From positions 1 to 29,353 of the forward strand of contig JAYMSP010001727.1 in NCBI GenBank assembly GCA_036897095.1: a stretch of 29,353 nt of DNA, written 5' to 3'. Numbering within the stretch: position 1 is the first letter of the stretch; each line of letters begins with the position of its first letter. A program made the position numbers and the translations under genes. Source of the stretch: Plantago elongata. Lineage: Eukaryota; Streptophyta; Magnoliopsida; Lamiales; Plantaginaceae. The notes beneath the pieces are model-generated. The model did not search any database. It saw only the letters and a program-made list of their open reading frames with translations, and had not been told where the DNA came from. This document shows positions 1 through 11,300 of this stretch, piece after piece.

Positions 1-561
1 GGGTTTACTGCCAAGATTGCTGATCTTGGATTGGCAAAGAAGTCCGAATGTTATGGAAATATCAAGAAAAGGAAGGCGCAGCAGCCATGTTCTTGGAGGG
101 GTACCCGTAATTACTTACCACCGGAGGCCTGGATGGATGGCGGCGTGCAGGAGGCCCCTTCTGATGTTTGGGCGTTGGGATGTGTTGTTCTTGAGATGCT
201 AACAGGTAAGCCCGCGTGGGGCGAAAACTTGACTCGTAAAGAAATTGCTTACAAAGTATGCGTAAAGGGTGAATTGCCAGTGATACCCAGTGAATTGTCA
301 ATGGAGGCAAAAGATTTTCTTAGACTTTGCTTGGCGAGAGATCCGAAGGATAGGTGTCAGGTGCAATCGCTGTTGTATCACCCGTTTCTGAAAGGTGGTA
401 TCAGGCACGATTTGAATGATTTGAGAGTACTCACATCTGGATTGTCTGAAGAAAGAATGTTACAAGTAATTGATTTGACTCGCACGGAATCTAAGAGTAC
501 TAGCTCTGTCATTCTGATATCAAAGAGTCAATTTCCTGCTAAAAGAGTGAAGCTATGTTAA
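1..561 (+). CDS. MAPKKK-like serine/threonine protein kinase, C-terminal part (5' end outside window)
   Basis: The frame is open from base 1 and ends at a TAA at 559-561, giving 186 residues of the C-lobe of a protein kinase. It begins at the metal-binding loop, which reads KIADLG instead of the usual DFG. Next come an activation-segment end with SWRGTRNYLPPEAW (APE motif replaced by PPE), the alpha-F motif SDVWALGCVVLEMLTGKPAW, and the subdomain XI arginine in ARDPKDRCQVQSLLYHPFL. This order and the SDVWALGC/MLTGKPAW wording match the plant MEKK-like MAPKKK17-21 clade, which acts in ABA and stress MAPK cascades. The tail after the kinase fold (about 55 residues) is Ser/Thr-rich and ends KRVKLC. 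The N-lobe and catalytic loop are outside the window, so activity cannot be judged. Clade assignment is inference; kinase identity is secure. Confidence 0.9.
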   Translation, partial: GFTAKIADLGLAKKSECYGNIKKRKAQQPCSWRGTRNYLPPEAWMDGGVQEAPSDVWALGCVVLEMLTGKPAWGENLTRKEIAYKVCVKGELPVIPSELSMEAKDFLRLCLARDPKDRCQVQSLLYHPFLKGGIRHDLNDLRVLTSGLSEERMLQVIDLTRTESKSTSSVILISKSQFPAKRVKLC

Positions 562-1045
562 TTAGAGACTTGGCGCGGTGCAGTTTCATCGATCAAACGG
601 ATATATTCCAAGAGTAATTAGTCTGGTATCTGTGCTAATATAATGTATAGAGATTAGATAGACAAAGTTGATTCTTTCATTCTCATGTCATATTTCTCAG
701 TTGTACGCATCACCATCAGATTGGAATGAAAATTTATTGTTTGATTCTATTTGCAACTAAAAATACCTACAGGCTACAGCCTTTTCTTTATCTTTCTGTA
801 GTTTATGATCCTTTCATGTTTTTTGAGTTTCTATTACTCTAACCATACGGTACTAAACAACAGGAGTACACAAAACTATTAGACACTGGGAGAATTAGAT
901 TGACACAGGCCTTAAAACCGTGTATATAGGAAAAAACCGTGGTATAGGCCAAGGTGCCAAATCATGGATTAACATGTTTCAGTCTGTATATATGTAAACC
1001 TTTTAAATACCTATAGATAAGATACAATATTTATGTTTCAACTTA
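562..1045. other. Kinase 3' flank, no gene seen
   Basis: AT-rich sequence after the kinase stop, presumably 3'UTR followed by intergenic DNA. I see no coding frame with family conservation here. Confidence 0.5.
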
Positions 1046-1398
1046 CAGTTTATATTCTACTTGGATGATTCTAGCATCAGGTTTAGCAATAATAGTAAAT
1101 GCTTCAAACAAAGTCATGGTGCCTTGACGATCCCCGAACAGTTTGTTCCACATTGCATCACCAGCTGTTGCAATTAATCATTAGGCCATAGTTCTGGAAG
1201 CCATTGCAGGCCGAGGCTGTAACACATCAAAATAAGTTAAGGATATATATAGCACTGATAAAAGTTACAATAAGAAATATATAGCACTCACGAGTGTGAG
1301 GCTGCATGTAGAAAGTAGTTCAGTCATGGCGTCATCAACATATGCAATTGAAGTAAAGCCTAACACTCGCTCTGTTCTTGTGTCTCTTGTAATTTTCC
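1046..1398 (-). pseudogene. Possible decayed minus-strand gene, unidentified
   Basis: Three minus-strand blocks read as protein with splice-like borders. Block 1398-1292 follows an AG and ends at GTGAGT; it reads KITRDTRTERVLGFTS then AYVDDAMTELLSTCSLTL. Block 1216-1178 reads LGLQWLPELWPND and then meets a stop. Block 1164-1046 follows CAACAG and reads AGDAMWNKLFGDRQGTMTLF then EAFTIIAKPDARIIQVEYKL, with a GTAAGT overlapping its end. The phases do not join cleanly between the blocks, which fits a broken gene, or chance. I do not recognise the family. A further open stretch of about 44 codons lies at 1976-1844 on the same strand. The call rests only on frame and composition and needs a protein search. 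Confidence 0.28.
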
Positions 1399-2284
1399 CT
1401 GCTTTTTATGAGTCTGCATTCAGGTTTTAGTATTGGCAACCTTATGTTCTTGTGTATGTGCTTGTCTGGTGTTCTCTCTCAGGGTTGTTGCCTCGTCTTC
1501 CTTTCTTGTATTGCTTTGTTATTTCATTCAGTTACCGTGGACAGAATGAAGATGCCGGCCGTTACAAATTCAACTTTGTTGCATTGGCATACATGCTAGT
1601 TAGACTCTAGCAATATATACTTCTAACAATAAACACTCATAAAGAATCAATAACCGTCCACATGATCAAAACTAAAGGCTATTAGACATACACTTCCATA
1701 GACGACAATTCCACACTTTGACATGTCTCACAGCCTGCAACGGATTCCAGTGTGTAACTATCAAACATGTCCTGCCTTTACTTCTCCACAGCCAAGATAT
1801 TTAAACTCCAAGTCTTGGTGATGATGGGATGATCAGCTGCTCAAATGATATCTTTGTTCATGTCTGCTTCCATTCTTTGAACTAGTCTTGGGCCTTCAAT
1901 TCTTCTTGCGCTTCTTTCTTCATTCAAAATGGCTCTTTGATACGACCCTTTCTTCGCAGCATCTATCTTAACTTCTATGATTCTTTCTTATTAACCGGCA
2001 AAATAGATTCACTGATTAAAACTTGTATGGTTATTGCGTTGTTGAGACTTGGTTTATAACCATGGGAGTCTGTTCTGCTTTATTGAACAATCTTAATACA
2101 TTATCAGCTTATTAGCAGGATTATTTTTGGACACACAGTCGACTCCTTGTCACTCTAAACATTTTATTGCTCCTGGTATTATTATGCCTATGCATGTCAA
2201 CAAATCCAATATGACATTCACAGGAAGACAGGCACGCAAGTCGTGGTTCTTCATGTGGAAAGTGTACAAGTGACCCATAAACTC

Positions 2285-3190
2285 ATAAACAGTAGTATAA
2301 TTAAAAACATTATGGAGTTTAATAACTTCGGTATCATTGGAGTATAATTTATGTTCTTGAAATTGCACGAATATAACTTATGTTCTTCAAAACTATGCTA
2401 TGCACACTTGCTCAAATAATGATGTATTACACTCTCCATGTATACAAATGGGCTTACTATTTTTACATAAAAAATCTAAATTCACTATTTATATGACGAA
2501 CAATTAAGTTTTTTATAAAGTGTAAAAAATTTATAACAATTTATTTTATATTTTCAAATAAAATTATTAAATTTTTTAAAAATAGATTATTTTATTTAAG
2601 GTACAAATTAATATTGAAAGTAAACAATGAAGAAAATAATTTTTTTTCATATTTATCTTTGAAAAATAAGTACAAATATATTATTATAAATTTCTAATAG
2701 GGTACAAAATGTTTTTCTTAAAAGTGGTTGGAATAACAATAATTCATACTAATATACACTATTTAAAAACCCTACCTTCAAGAATTTTGACACTTTTATT
2801 TTATATTTTCAGAAGTATTAATATAAATTTTGATAATATCACTACAATAAAATTCGATATTTTTTTTTATATCAATATTTTTATTATATTTCTTTGCATT
2901 TTCACAATTTTTTTCTTTCATTTTATTATAAGTATTTATTATATTTAATAATTTAAATTAATATTTTTCGTCTTTGTTACAAAAATTAAAAGTATTTTAT
3001 GAAATGTAATATTTGTATGCTTAAAAAGCAAAATTACTTGTACACATGGAGAGAATGTAATCCACACACCATAATTGAAGCAAGTGTGCATAGCTTTTAA
3101 GAACATAAGGTGCATCTATACAATTTCAAGAACATGGGTACAACTTTGCATCTTTCAAAGAACATATGGTACATTTGTATATTTTACCCA
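2285..3190. mobile_element. Long-TIR, AT-rich non-autonomous DNA transposon (limits approximate)
   Basis: Sequence at about 2349-2455 is repeated inverted at about 3015-3140. Both arms, read inward, carry ATGTTCTTGAAATTG, then TTATGTTCTT, then CTATGCACACTTGC, then a block with CTCCATGT(A/G)TACAA. Weaker similarity continues outward, which suggests short repeated units of about 25-30 bp at the tips and places the true ends near 2285 and 3190. The centre is more than 80% A+T by eye and has no transposase frame; an open frame of 79 codons in it is low-complexity. No clean target duplication was found, so the superfamily is open. A Mutator-like MITE is my best guess. Confidence 0.7.
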
Positions 3191-3322
3191 AATAAATACG
3201 CTTAGGTATGCAAAATAGATTTTTATAAAAAAAAAGAAGCAATACTTAAGCTATGAAATGCACAAAGTATAAAAAATATGTTAAAATATTTTCATTCAAA
3301 ATCCCTTCATGCCCAAACTCAA

Positions 3323-4159
3323 GAGTTGAATGAATAACACCCCCGAATTATTAATGATGTGCGCGAAACTCCATTGAGTTAACAAATTAGTATCAAACCT
3401 CCTCGAGTTATTAACAAATGAGTACAAAACCTTCCATTCTTTATTTTGTGAAGTGTGTAAGGTACACACTTATTAGGTGCAACTATAATTTTTTATTTAT
3501 GTTATCTTACACCAAATTAATGTATAAATAAATAAAAATTTCATAATTATTAAAATATACGTAAAATCCTACGTAATTCTTACAAAGTTATTGCAATATA
3601 CATGATGCATTTCTATTGCGAGCAGTTTGACTCGATAGTCCAAAATTTTAAAATATTAAAATGACTTAAATTTGAACTATTAAAACTTTAAATAATAGTC
3701 ATATATAACACTTATTAAAATTATCACTAAACATAAATAACATATACAAATTTATTATTGGTCATGTAATTTGAAAATAACACTAATTGAAATTGTCACT
3801 AAATACCAATAAAATATACAAATTCATTATTAGTCATGTAAACGGAAAAAAGTTAAGTCAAAAGATAATTTGGAGTTATAAAAACTAAAAGAAAATTAAT
3901 TATCGCACCTAACGTGAGCACGCTAAAAACAAAAGATCAGAGGGTTCAACGCACATATTTTAATAATGCAGGAGGGTTTGGTGCATATTTTTTCAATAAC
4001 TTAGGGGGGTTTCTTGCATATTTTTCATAACTTAAAAATTAATTTATTAAATCAGGAGATTTGACACACATCTTTTAATAATTCAATGAAATTTGATACT
4101 AATTTATTTATTCAAAGGATTTTATGCACATTTATGGGGGGATATTTTGCATTTAACCC
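3323..4159. mobile_element. Mutator-like (MULE-type) non-autonomous element with 10-bp target duplication
   Basis: The 837-bp element is flanked by identical 10-bp direct repeats CCAAACTCAA at 3313-3322 and 4160-4169, a length typical of Mutator-like insertions. Its ends are inverted repeats: GAGTTGAATGAATAACACCC on the left, and GGGTTAAATGCAAAATATCC reading inward from the right. The similarity runs inward for roughly 150-200 bp through degenerate units of about 30-35 bp built on a GAGGTTTxxTGCACAT/AATAACTC theme. No transposase is present. The interior also carries a 72-bp tandem duplication. TIRs, subterminal arrays and TSD together make the mobile-element call strong; assignment to MULE is inferred from TSD length and long TIRs. 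Confidence 0.85.
3706..3849. repeat. 72-bp tandem duplication inside the MULE-type element
   Basis: Two diverged head-to-tail copies, 3706-3777 and 3778-3849. Both start TAACACT(T/A)ATT and both contain ATATACAAATT, TTATTA and GTCATGTAA at matching offsets. They sit in the non-coding centre of the element. Confidence 0.7.
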
Positions 4160-4169
4160 CCAAACTCAA

Positions 4170-6011
4170 TCACTGTCATAAGAAGTAGTCGTAGGGACAC
4201 AATTTTGTAAGAGTAAAATGTAAGTAAGTTTGAGTGAATATAAATAATATAAACACTTAATAGATTATGTGACATAATAAATAAAATGGAAAATAGATAA
4301 AAAAAAAATAAAAGAAAATAACGGAAGTTGAATTGGGATGGTGGAAATATACGTTGAAAAGGCAGGTGGATGGCGGACGGGTGTTTAAGTGGAGATGAGA
4401 AATTAGTGGTGGAGATGAGATATAGGTTGTGGATTGATGGTGTAGATGATCAATTGGGCGGTTGAGGACGAGGTGGAGTGGAGGTCGGAAATGAGTAATA
4501 GCTGAGAGATTGGGTGAAAATTATTTGACCTAATGTACTACTTAATCGAGAGGGGGAGGGATCGAGGGAGGGAGAGATGCTCCAAAATGAGTGGAATATA
4601 TAAAATTGAATTTGGAATGGAGGGAGTATATATTAGTTCCATCCTAAAATCTTAGGAAGATATTTATTACATTTAATCAAATTATGATTGTAGTCGATCT
4701 CCATGGAAGTCAAGGTTAATCAATCTCACACTTACACGCTACTCTAAATGTTGATCACATAGTTGTGTGTCGTAAATGGGTAATAAACGGGTACAATGTG
4801 GAGCCTAGATCCTCAATTCTTTTCGTTTTTTTTCTATTCATTTTGTCAGTCTTTTCACTGACGATTCCCACCCAAAAGATCCATGAAAAGTTAAAGGTCC
4901 AGACGGTATAAAGTATCATCCAAAAAGTATAATACTAAGGTGAATTTGATATATATAATCAATATTGACAAAAAGTTTTCATAATAGAAATGATAACGAG
5001 TTCATTCAAGAAAAAAAGTCCCACTTGATTTCAATAGGAGACGATTGTCTACATAGATCTCCTCTAATATGACAATAAACAAAAACGAGGGACATTTATC
5101 TCTCACTACATCCCTTCACCCTTCCAAAATTTCAAACGAGTTTATTCAATCAAAAGTCAACCCGTCAATACTCGTCGACACATGTGTGAAAATATGTTTG
5201 TGAAATGATAATATCTTTTTTATGGGGAGAAGAGGGGTTGATGAATTTTTGTTTACGTTGTAGGTTTTTGGTCATCCCACCCAATTAAATGTATCATGCA
5301 TTTTTTTCAATTTGATTTAGATTAAACATTAACTTTTTTTTAAACAAATTCACGGGTATGGCCGGACACGTGATAAGAACCTTCTAAATATTTACTACAT
5401 CAGTTTTTAACATGTTGGGTTCGGGTTGGGATACCCTTATCCATCCATCATTAATAACATTTTGTTCTCCCTAGAGTGTTAGAAATAGAAGAAGATTCAA
5501 AATATACGGGTCATTTCCTAGTACTTCTATAAGACTATATTTTTCTTAAAATACGTGCAAAATCAAATTGTTTTAATTTTAGAGGAACGAAAAAAGTACG
5601 ATGTATAGTTGTAGTGACAAAAGAACTACGTTCAATTCAATTATATTATTGTCTAAAAAATACACATTTAAAAAGATAAAAGTTCAATTCGAATTCGAAT
5701 TCAAATAATGCAAGTTAATTCTATACGAATGTTCGATCTTAGACGTAGGAAGAAAAGGAAGAATTCCATAAAATTTGAGGTCCCTGTCGGACGACAAAAT
5801 CAATTAAAAGAGTGGAACAAAATTAACGTAGAAGTACTCATCAGGATACGAATACGACTTTGTTTGAGTCTTTATGCGTATTTCTCCAATCTCACCAACT
5901 ATCGAGGGTTTAGTTTGAACTGAAAACCAAACCAAATCATCATCATTTCCATTTACAGATCTTACGCAAACTTTATTCGATTCACCTGTGGAAGATTTAC
6001 TCTCTGGATCC
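4170..6011. other. Intergenic region and ARPC1 upstream DNA
   Basis: AT-rich sequence with no supportable gene. It contains a lone Stowaway-like end (GGAATGGAGGGAGTA near 4615-4629, with no partner end found) and a purine-rich stretch at about 4340-4580. The last 100-150 bases before 6012 are probably the ARPC1 promoter and 5'UTR. I could not place a transcription start. Confidence 0.5.
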
Positions 6012-8228
6012 ATGGCAGCTGTTTCAGTTCATCAGTTCGCTCAATGCATCACTTGTCATGCTTGGAGCCCCGACAATTCCAGTACTCTTTCTTAGGCCTC
6101 CTTCTCTATTGATTTTCATACTTTTCGATCACTTTCCAATTGCTCATCGTTTCATTTTTACTCTTCAAACTGTAGTGATTGCATTTTGCCCAAATAATCA
6201 CGAAGTGCACATTTACAAATTCTTAGAGGAGAAATGGGAAAAGATCCATGTTCTTCAGAAGGTAATTCAATTTGCTTTTCTCATTATTAGTCTTTAACAT
6301 GTGATTGATTATTCAGTGTTGACACTTTTAACTTGTGATCTGTGCATCTAATCGATTCTGTGAGCGGGGAAATGTAATGAAATGAATGATAGTTTTTAGT
6401 AGTATAATTGAGGTGCAGCTGCCTTGGAAAGCTGATGTAGGCAATGTTTTTGTGTTTGTTCAAGTGTTATGGGAGTTGGAACTTTGAGAAGTGCTTTCTG
6501 ATAGGTGAAATTTGGATATGAGTTAGAAACATGTGGCAGATATGTTGTATGAAGGTCATAGATATTGTTCCTTCACTACATGATTAGTATCTTAATCCTA
6601 CAGATATCAATCACTGTCGATTTATTTGGGTGCCAAAATTATTCTGCTGGTGAATATCATTGGTGGTTTTCTTAATTCTGATTCTGCCTCTTCTTTCTTC
6701 ACAGCATGATCAGATTGTTTCTGGAATTGATTGGAGCAAAAGATCCAACAGAATAGTTACTGTTTCTCATGATCGAAATTCGTAAGTTAGGATATCATGA
6801 ATTGTTAAAATTATTTTTATGTGTCTCAGATCTGTTAGTAGTCTGTTAAATTTTCATTGCATTTCTTACAACTGTTGGCTTCTTGCTACTAGAAAGTATT
6901 ATTGAATGGACCTAATTAAATTTCTTTCTAGGTATGTTTGGTCCCAAGAAGCGACAGAATGGGTGCCTACGCTTGTTATTCTCAGGCTTAACCGCGCTGC
7001 ACTTTGTGTTCAATGGAGTCCAAAAGGTGTCAAAATCATATCATTTACCTATGAGTATACTTGAGTTTTATTACTATTCAACTGGATTTCATAATTTTTT
7101 TCTTATTTAAATTTCATTCAGACTATTTCTTCGATTACTCGACTATTACAAAATTTATTCACGTTGACTGCTGACTATCAGACTGACTTCCTGAGGAGAT
7201 TTAAACATTTGTAGCATTCGTTTTATTTTTTCTGTACAGACTGTCAGATGCATTGTCTGCACTTGTGTGATTGCATATGCTGTAATAACTTTATCAGAAA
7301 ACAATTCTTGACACCTAATGGCCCAATTTTTATATTCAAGAATACTAAAAAAAAAAAAGAAAAAGAAAAAAAAAAGACTTGCTTACGTGAATAATGCATC
7401 ACTGACAAACTAACACAGATCTACTAGATGGTGGTTTAGATATATTTTTTGTTGTCTTTAGTTTTGTTAATGCCCAAGTGATGCTTTGTACTGGGGTGAG
7501 TGAATTAATAGTTATCCTCTAAAGTTTCTACATCCTGATTAGTAGATGTATATGACTACATACATCATCGGCTTGGTTGTCTGACTAGAAATTTTGTGTT
7601 GCATTTGAAGATAGAGAAATTAGCATGATTTTGCTTACTCTGAAAGCACTTATTTCACTCTTCCTATTTTTTCTCTCAATCTTCTACATGCAGCATGTTC
7701 CCTATTTGTGAAGTTTAATATTGGATGTAACACTAGCTTTTTATTTACTTCTAGCTCTTATGTTCCATGTACCAATAGCAATGTATCATAACCATTTAAA
7801 TGTCAACAGTTCTTGTTTGGCTCCCTTGTATCTTTACTGAAGTCCATATAGTCCTTTTGGTTCAAATGTTTACTGATATCATTTGTTTTGCATTCAGATA
7901 ATAAATTTGCTGTTGGAAGTGGGGCTAAAACAGTTTGTATATGCTACTATGAGCAAGAAAACAACTGGTAAGATCTCTTAGATGGCTGTTTTGCAAAAAC
8001 AAAAAACTGAACCCACTATGCTCCATTTAAGTTTCTTTGTGTTTCTACTTGAGCTGCTCATCAGGCTGTTGTCACCTACCCTTGACTGTCAATGGTAACA
8101 TAATCCATACATAATCAGGATCTCCTTTAACTTCATGTGCATATTTTCTGCATGATTGATAATATTCTTAATGTAGATCTATATTTCTACACTTGCAAAG
8201 GTCTCGGTAGTTAAATGACGACAGTTCA

Positions 8229-8307
<79 letters not shown>

Positions 8308-11300
8308 ATAAACAATGTAATGTGAAACCACCTCCAGTTTAGATGTATAATCTGAAACATAATAATTGCATAAGAGTATTTTGATGTCAGAGCACTTCCC
8401 CCAGCGTGCGCACGCACACACACACACATCTGTCTACCCCCCTCTGAGATGAGTGTATCTAATATGATGAAATTTATGATATCCTACCAGTATCGAGTCG
8501 TTGATAAATGACAAGTAGATGTAATTAGTGCTAAGAGTACAAGTAGAGGTAGAAAAATCCTATAATGTTATGTGGCAATAAGATCCTCTATCAACTCTGG
8601 TTCAAGACTTTTTAGGTTGGTGGGGCTGAAGTTAAAAAACTAACAATTCAAGTATTGTTTCTTTTTGGCTTTTTGCTGACCACCAAAATACTCTTATGAA
8701 ATTTTCTCCAACACCGACTTGTTTCCTAATATCTCCCCAGACTTCCATGATGTATTCCTTTGTCTAAAATTAGATTTAAAATGTGTCTGTCTCTTAGTGA
8801 TCTTATTATGCTACTATGTGCCTATGTATACATATCACTATATCTACTCTGTTCTTCCTAGGTGGGTCAGCAAGCTTATCAGGAAACGACATGATTCTTC
8901 TGTCACAAGTGTTGCCTGGCATCCAAATAATGTGAGTCTCTAAACTATTTCTACAACCGCATTCGCATAGCTTCGTGCTCATTGTTACAGTTGTATTTGT
9001 ATTTTCAGTCGTTTCTAAGTCTTGCTGCACTAAAAAAAACCCTTTTTTGGGATCCTGCATTCAGTGATCCTGTGGTAATTTGATGGATAATGTTGTAATC
9101 ATGTGTGGGTCACGTTCAAAACATAAAAGATATTGTTAGGAACGTAGGATATGGATGTATGGGATGAGATGGAATTTGATAAAATAAGAGTTAGGGATAG
9201 TGATAATATTAGGACTCCAGTATTTATCATATGTTGTGAATTGTCTAGTATAAATAAAGTCGGTGACCAAACTTGTTGGTCACCTCTTACAAATTACAAT
9301 CAATTCTATAATCATATTGTTTGCCCCATTCCTATTCAATCCTTTTCCTGCTTGGTATCACTTTCAAAGGTGACCACTGACCAATTTGTCGTTATAATGA
9401 TGCAGATTTCTTATGAGAGAAGAAAAATTGATTGTAACATAAGCTTTGAGAAAGATTGTACTGCAATTCATACTTCGATATAACATAAAATACTAAGAAA
9501 TCTTGTACCAGGCATATTTGCTATTTGGTAGTCCACAAGAAGTATATGGGCATATGGCATAACCAAATAGATTGTTTTAGATATCCTTCTGTCATCTTGC
9601 CAAATTTTTTTATTTTTATGGCCTGATCATTATGACAAGTAGAAAAGTTGCTTCCTGCTTGCTTAGGCTGAACTTTATTATGAAAGGGCTTATACGTCAA
9701 AAGTCAAAAGTGTAGTGTTTAATGAAAACACGTTCCAGCTATTTGTGCCTACATGAAAAGTTAATTACCCTAGATGTTAAATAGCTCCCTGTAAAGCTAT
9801 GATTGGTGGAATGATAGACAATTTAGTGTTCACTGGCATTCTATGTTGTGTTTTACTTTATAGTTGGCTAGTCGATATATTCCTCCATATTAATAATTTG
9901 ATTTTATAAAATATTTTCAGATCTTACTTGCAACAACTTCAACAGATGGTAAATGCAGAGTCTTCTCCACTTTTATCAAAGGTGTAGATACCAGGTGAGT
10001 TCAGTTGAATTTAAAATTATGTTTTCACTTCATATGGCACAACAAGATGCCATGTTTTATAACCATGCATTTTCTGGTGCTATTATCCAGGGACAGTACG
10101 GGTTCTTCAACAGAATTAAAATTTGGGGAGGTGGGTGAATCTGTATTCTTGTACTTTGTAATTACCAACTGGTCCTTGTGTGTTGGAAAGTGTTGGTTAA
10201 GCTTAAGCATATGTTTAATTCACGATACTTACAGATGAGCAAAGGAAAAACATTCATAACCTTGAATCTTATGTTAAGTGTCAGGGTATTGTGGAAGAGC
10301 CTACAGTTACTCTGTTGTGTGATTATGTCAAAACTTCTGTTCTCAGGCTAAAGTTACAATAGTTTTCACTGGGTACTAAGATGTTCAATCCAAACTGTAT
10401 CCTTTTCATTTTAACACTTTTTAAACAAACATGCATTTCGACCCTTCAAGTTTGCATGGGGGCGATTGCCCCCTAAAATTTGCATATGTGCAATTTGACA
10501 ATCCCCCTCTCTCTCCTCCTTTAAAGGAATGAATTGGGAAAATCACACACAGGCCAACTTTAGGGGCACTTTGTCTCAGTTCATCTCACACTAGACCTCT
10601 CTGGGGAGTCGCTTATCTTCTATTGACTTGATTGTCACTCTAATACCTCTTTGCCTTATTTTGTTTGTCGCAGCAAATCATGCAACTTGATCTCTCATTT
10701 AGTTGGGCATTTGGTATGAAGTGGTCTCCGAGTGGCAATACTTTAGCCTATGTAGGTCAGAAATTCATCATTCTGCTTTTTGACTGGAACATCTTTCTGG
10801 ACATGTTTTATTACCTATATCAGCCTTGTATCTCATGAAGAATGAACTCGGTTTTTTAAAATGCTCTAGCTGCTGTTTGATGCTTAGGTTTAGCGACATG
10901 TTAAATGCTTAAAATATTATGCTCGTAATTGGGGCAAATTTTGGATTTGGTCAATTATATATTTGGAAAATCTTGTAAATAAAACTAGTGTTTGTATGTT
11001 GTACTGATGGTTTTCCTTATCCTTATGGGTTAAAACCCCAGGCCACAACTCAATGATCTACTTTGCTGATGATGTTGGGCCATCTCCATCTGCTCAGAGC
11101 GTAGCTTTCCGTGATTTGCCACTTCGTGATGTGGGTCAGCATCCACTTTAAAACTGTGCTCATTATTGTTTTTAATTTTCCTTAGGATGATGATATTGAT
11201 GTATTTGCATTGCTTATGCATTTGATGTAGCTCTTGTTCATTTCTGAAAGAATGCTTGTTGGTGTGGGGTTTGATTGCAATCCGATGATATTCGCTGCAG

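Noticed and set aside
2709-2948. 79-codon hydrophobic open frame
   Set aside because: Phe/Ile-rich translation of an AT-rich transposon interior; composition alone explains it.
4615-4629. A complete Stowaway element at GGAATGGAGGGAGTA
   Set aside because: Only one end is present; I found no matching left end in the preceding 700 bp.
5804-6013. 69-codon minus-strand frame across the ARPC1 start
   Set aside because: It overlaps the ARPC1 leader and start codon antisense and has no family match.
8179-8429. Minus-strand frames with poly-Leu or poly-Tyr runs
   Set aside because: They are translations of the (TAA)n microsatellite within an ARPC1 intron.
9130-9420. A transposon around the 9262-9284 inverted repeat
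   Set aside because: No consistent terminal repeats or target duplication could be found around it.
9151-9483. 110-codon plus-strand open frame
   Set aside because: It lies wholly in ARPC1 intron 6, shows no recognisable domain, and is not needed for the gene model.
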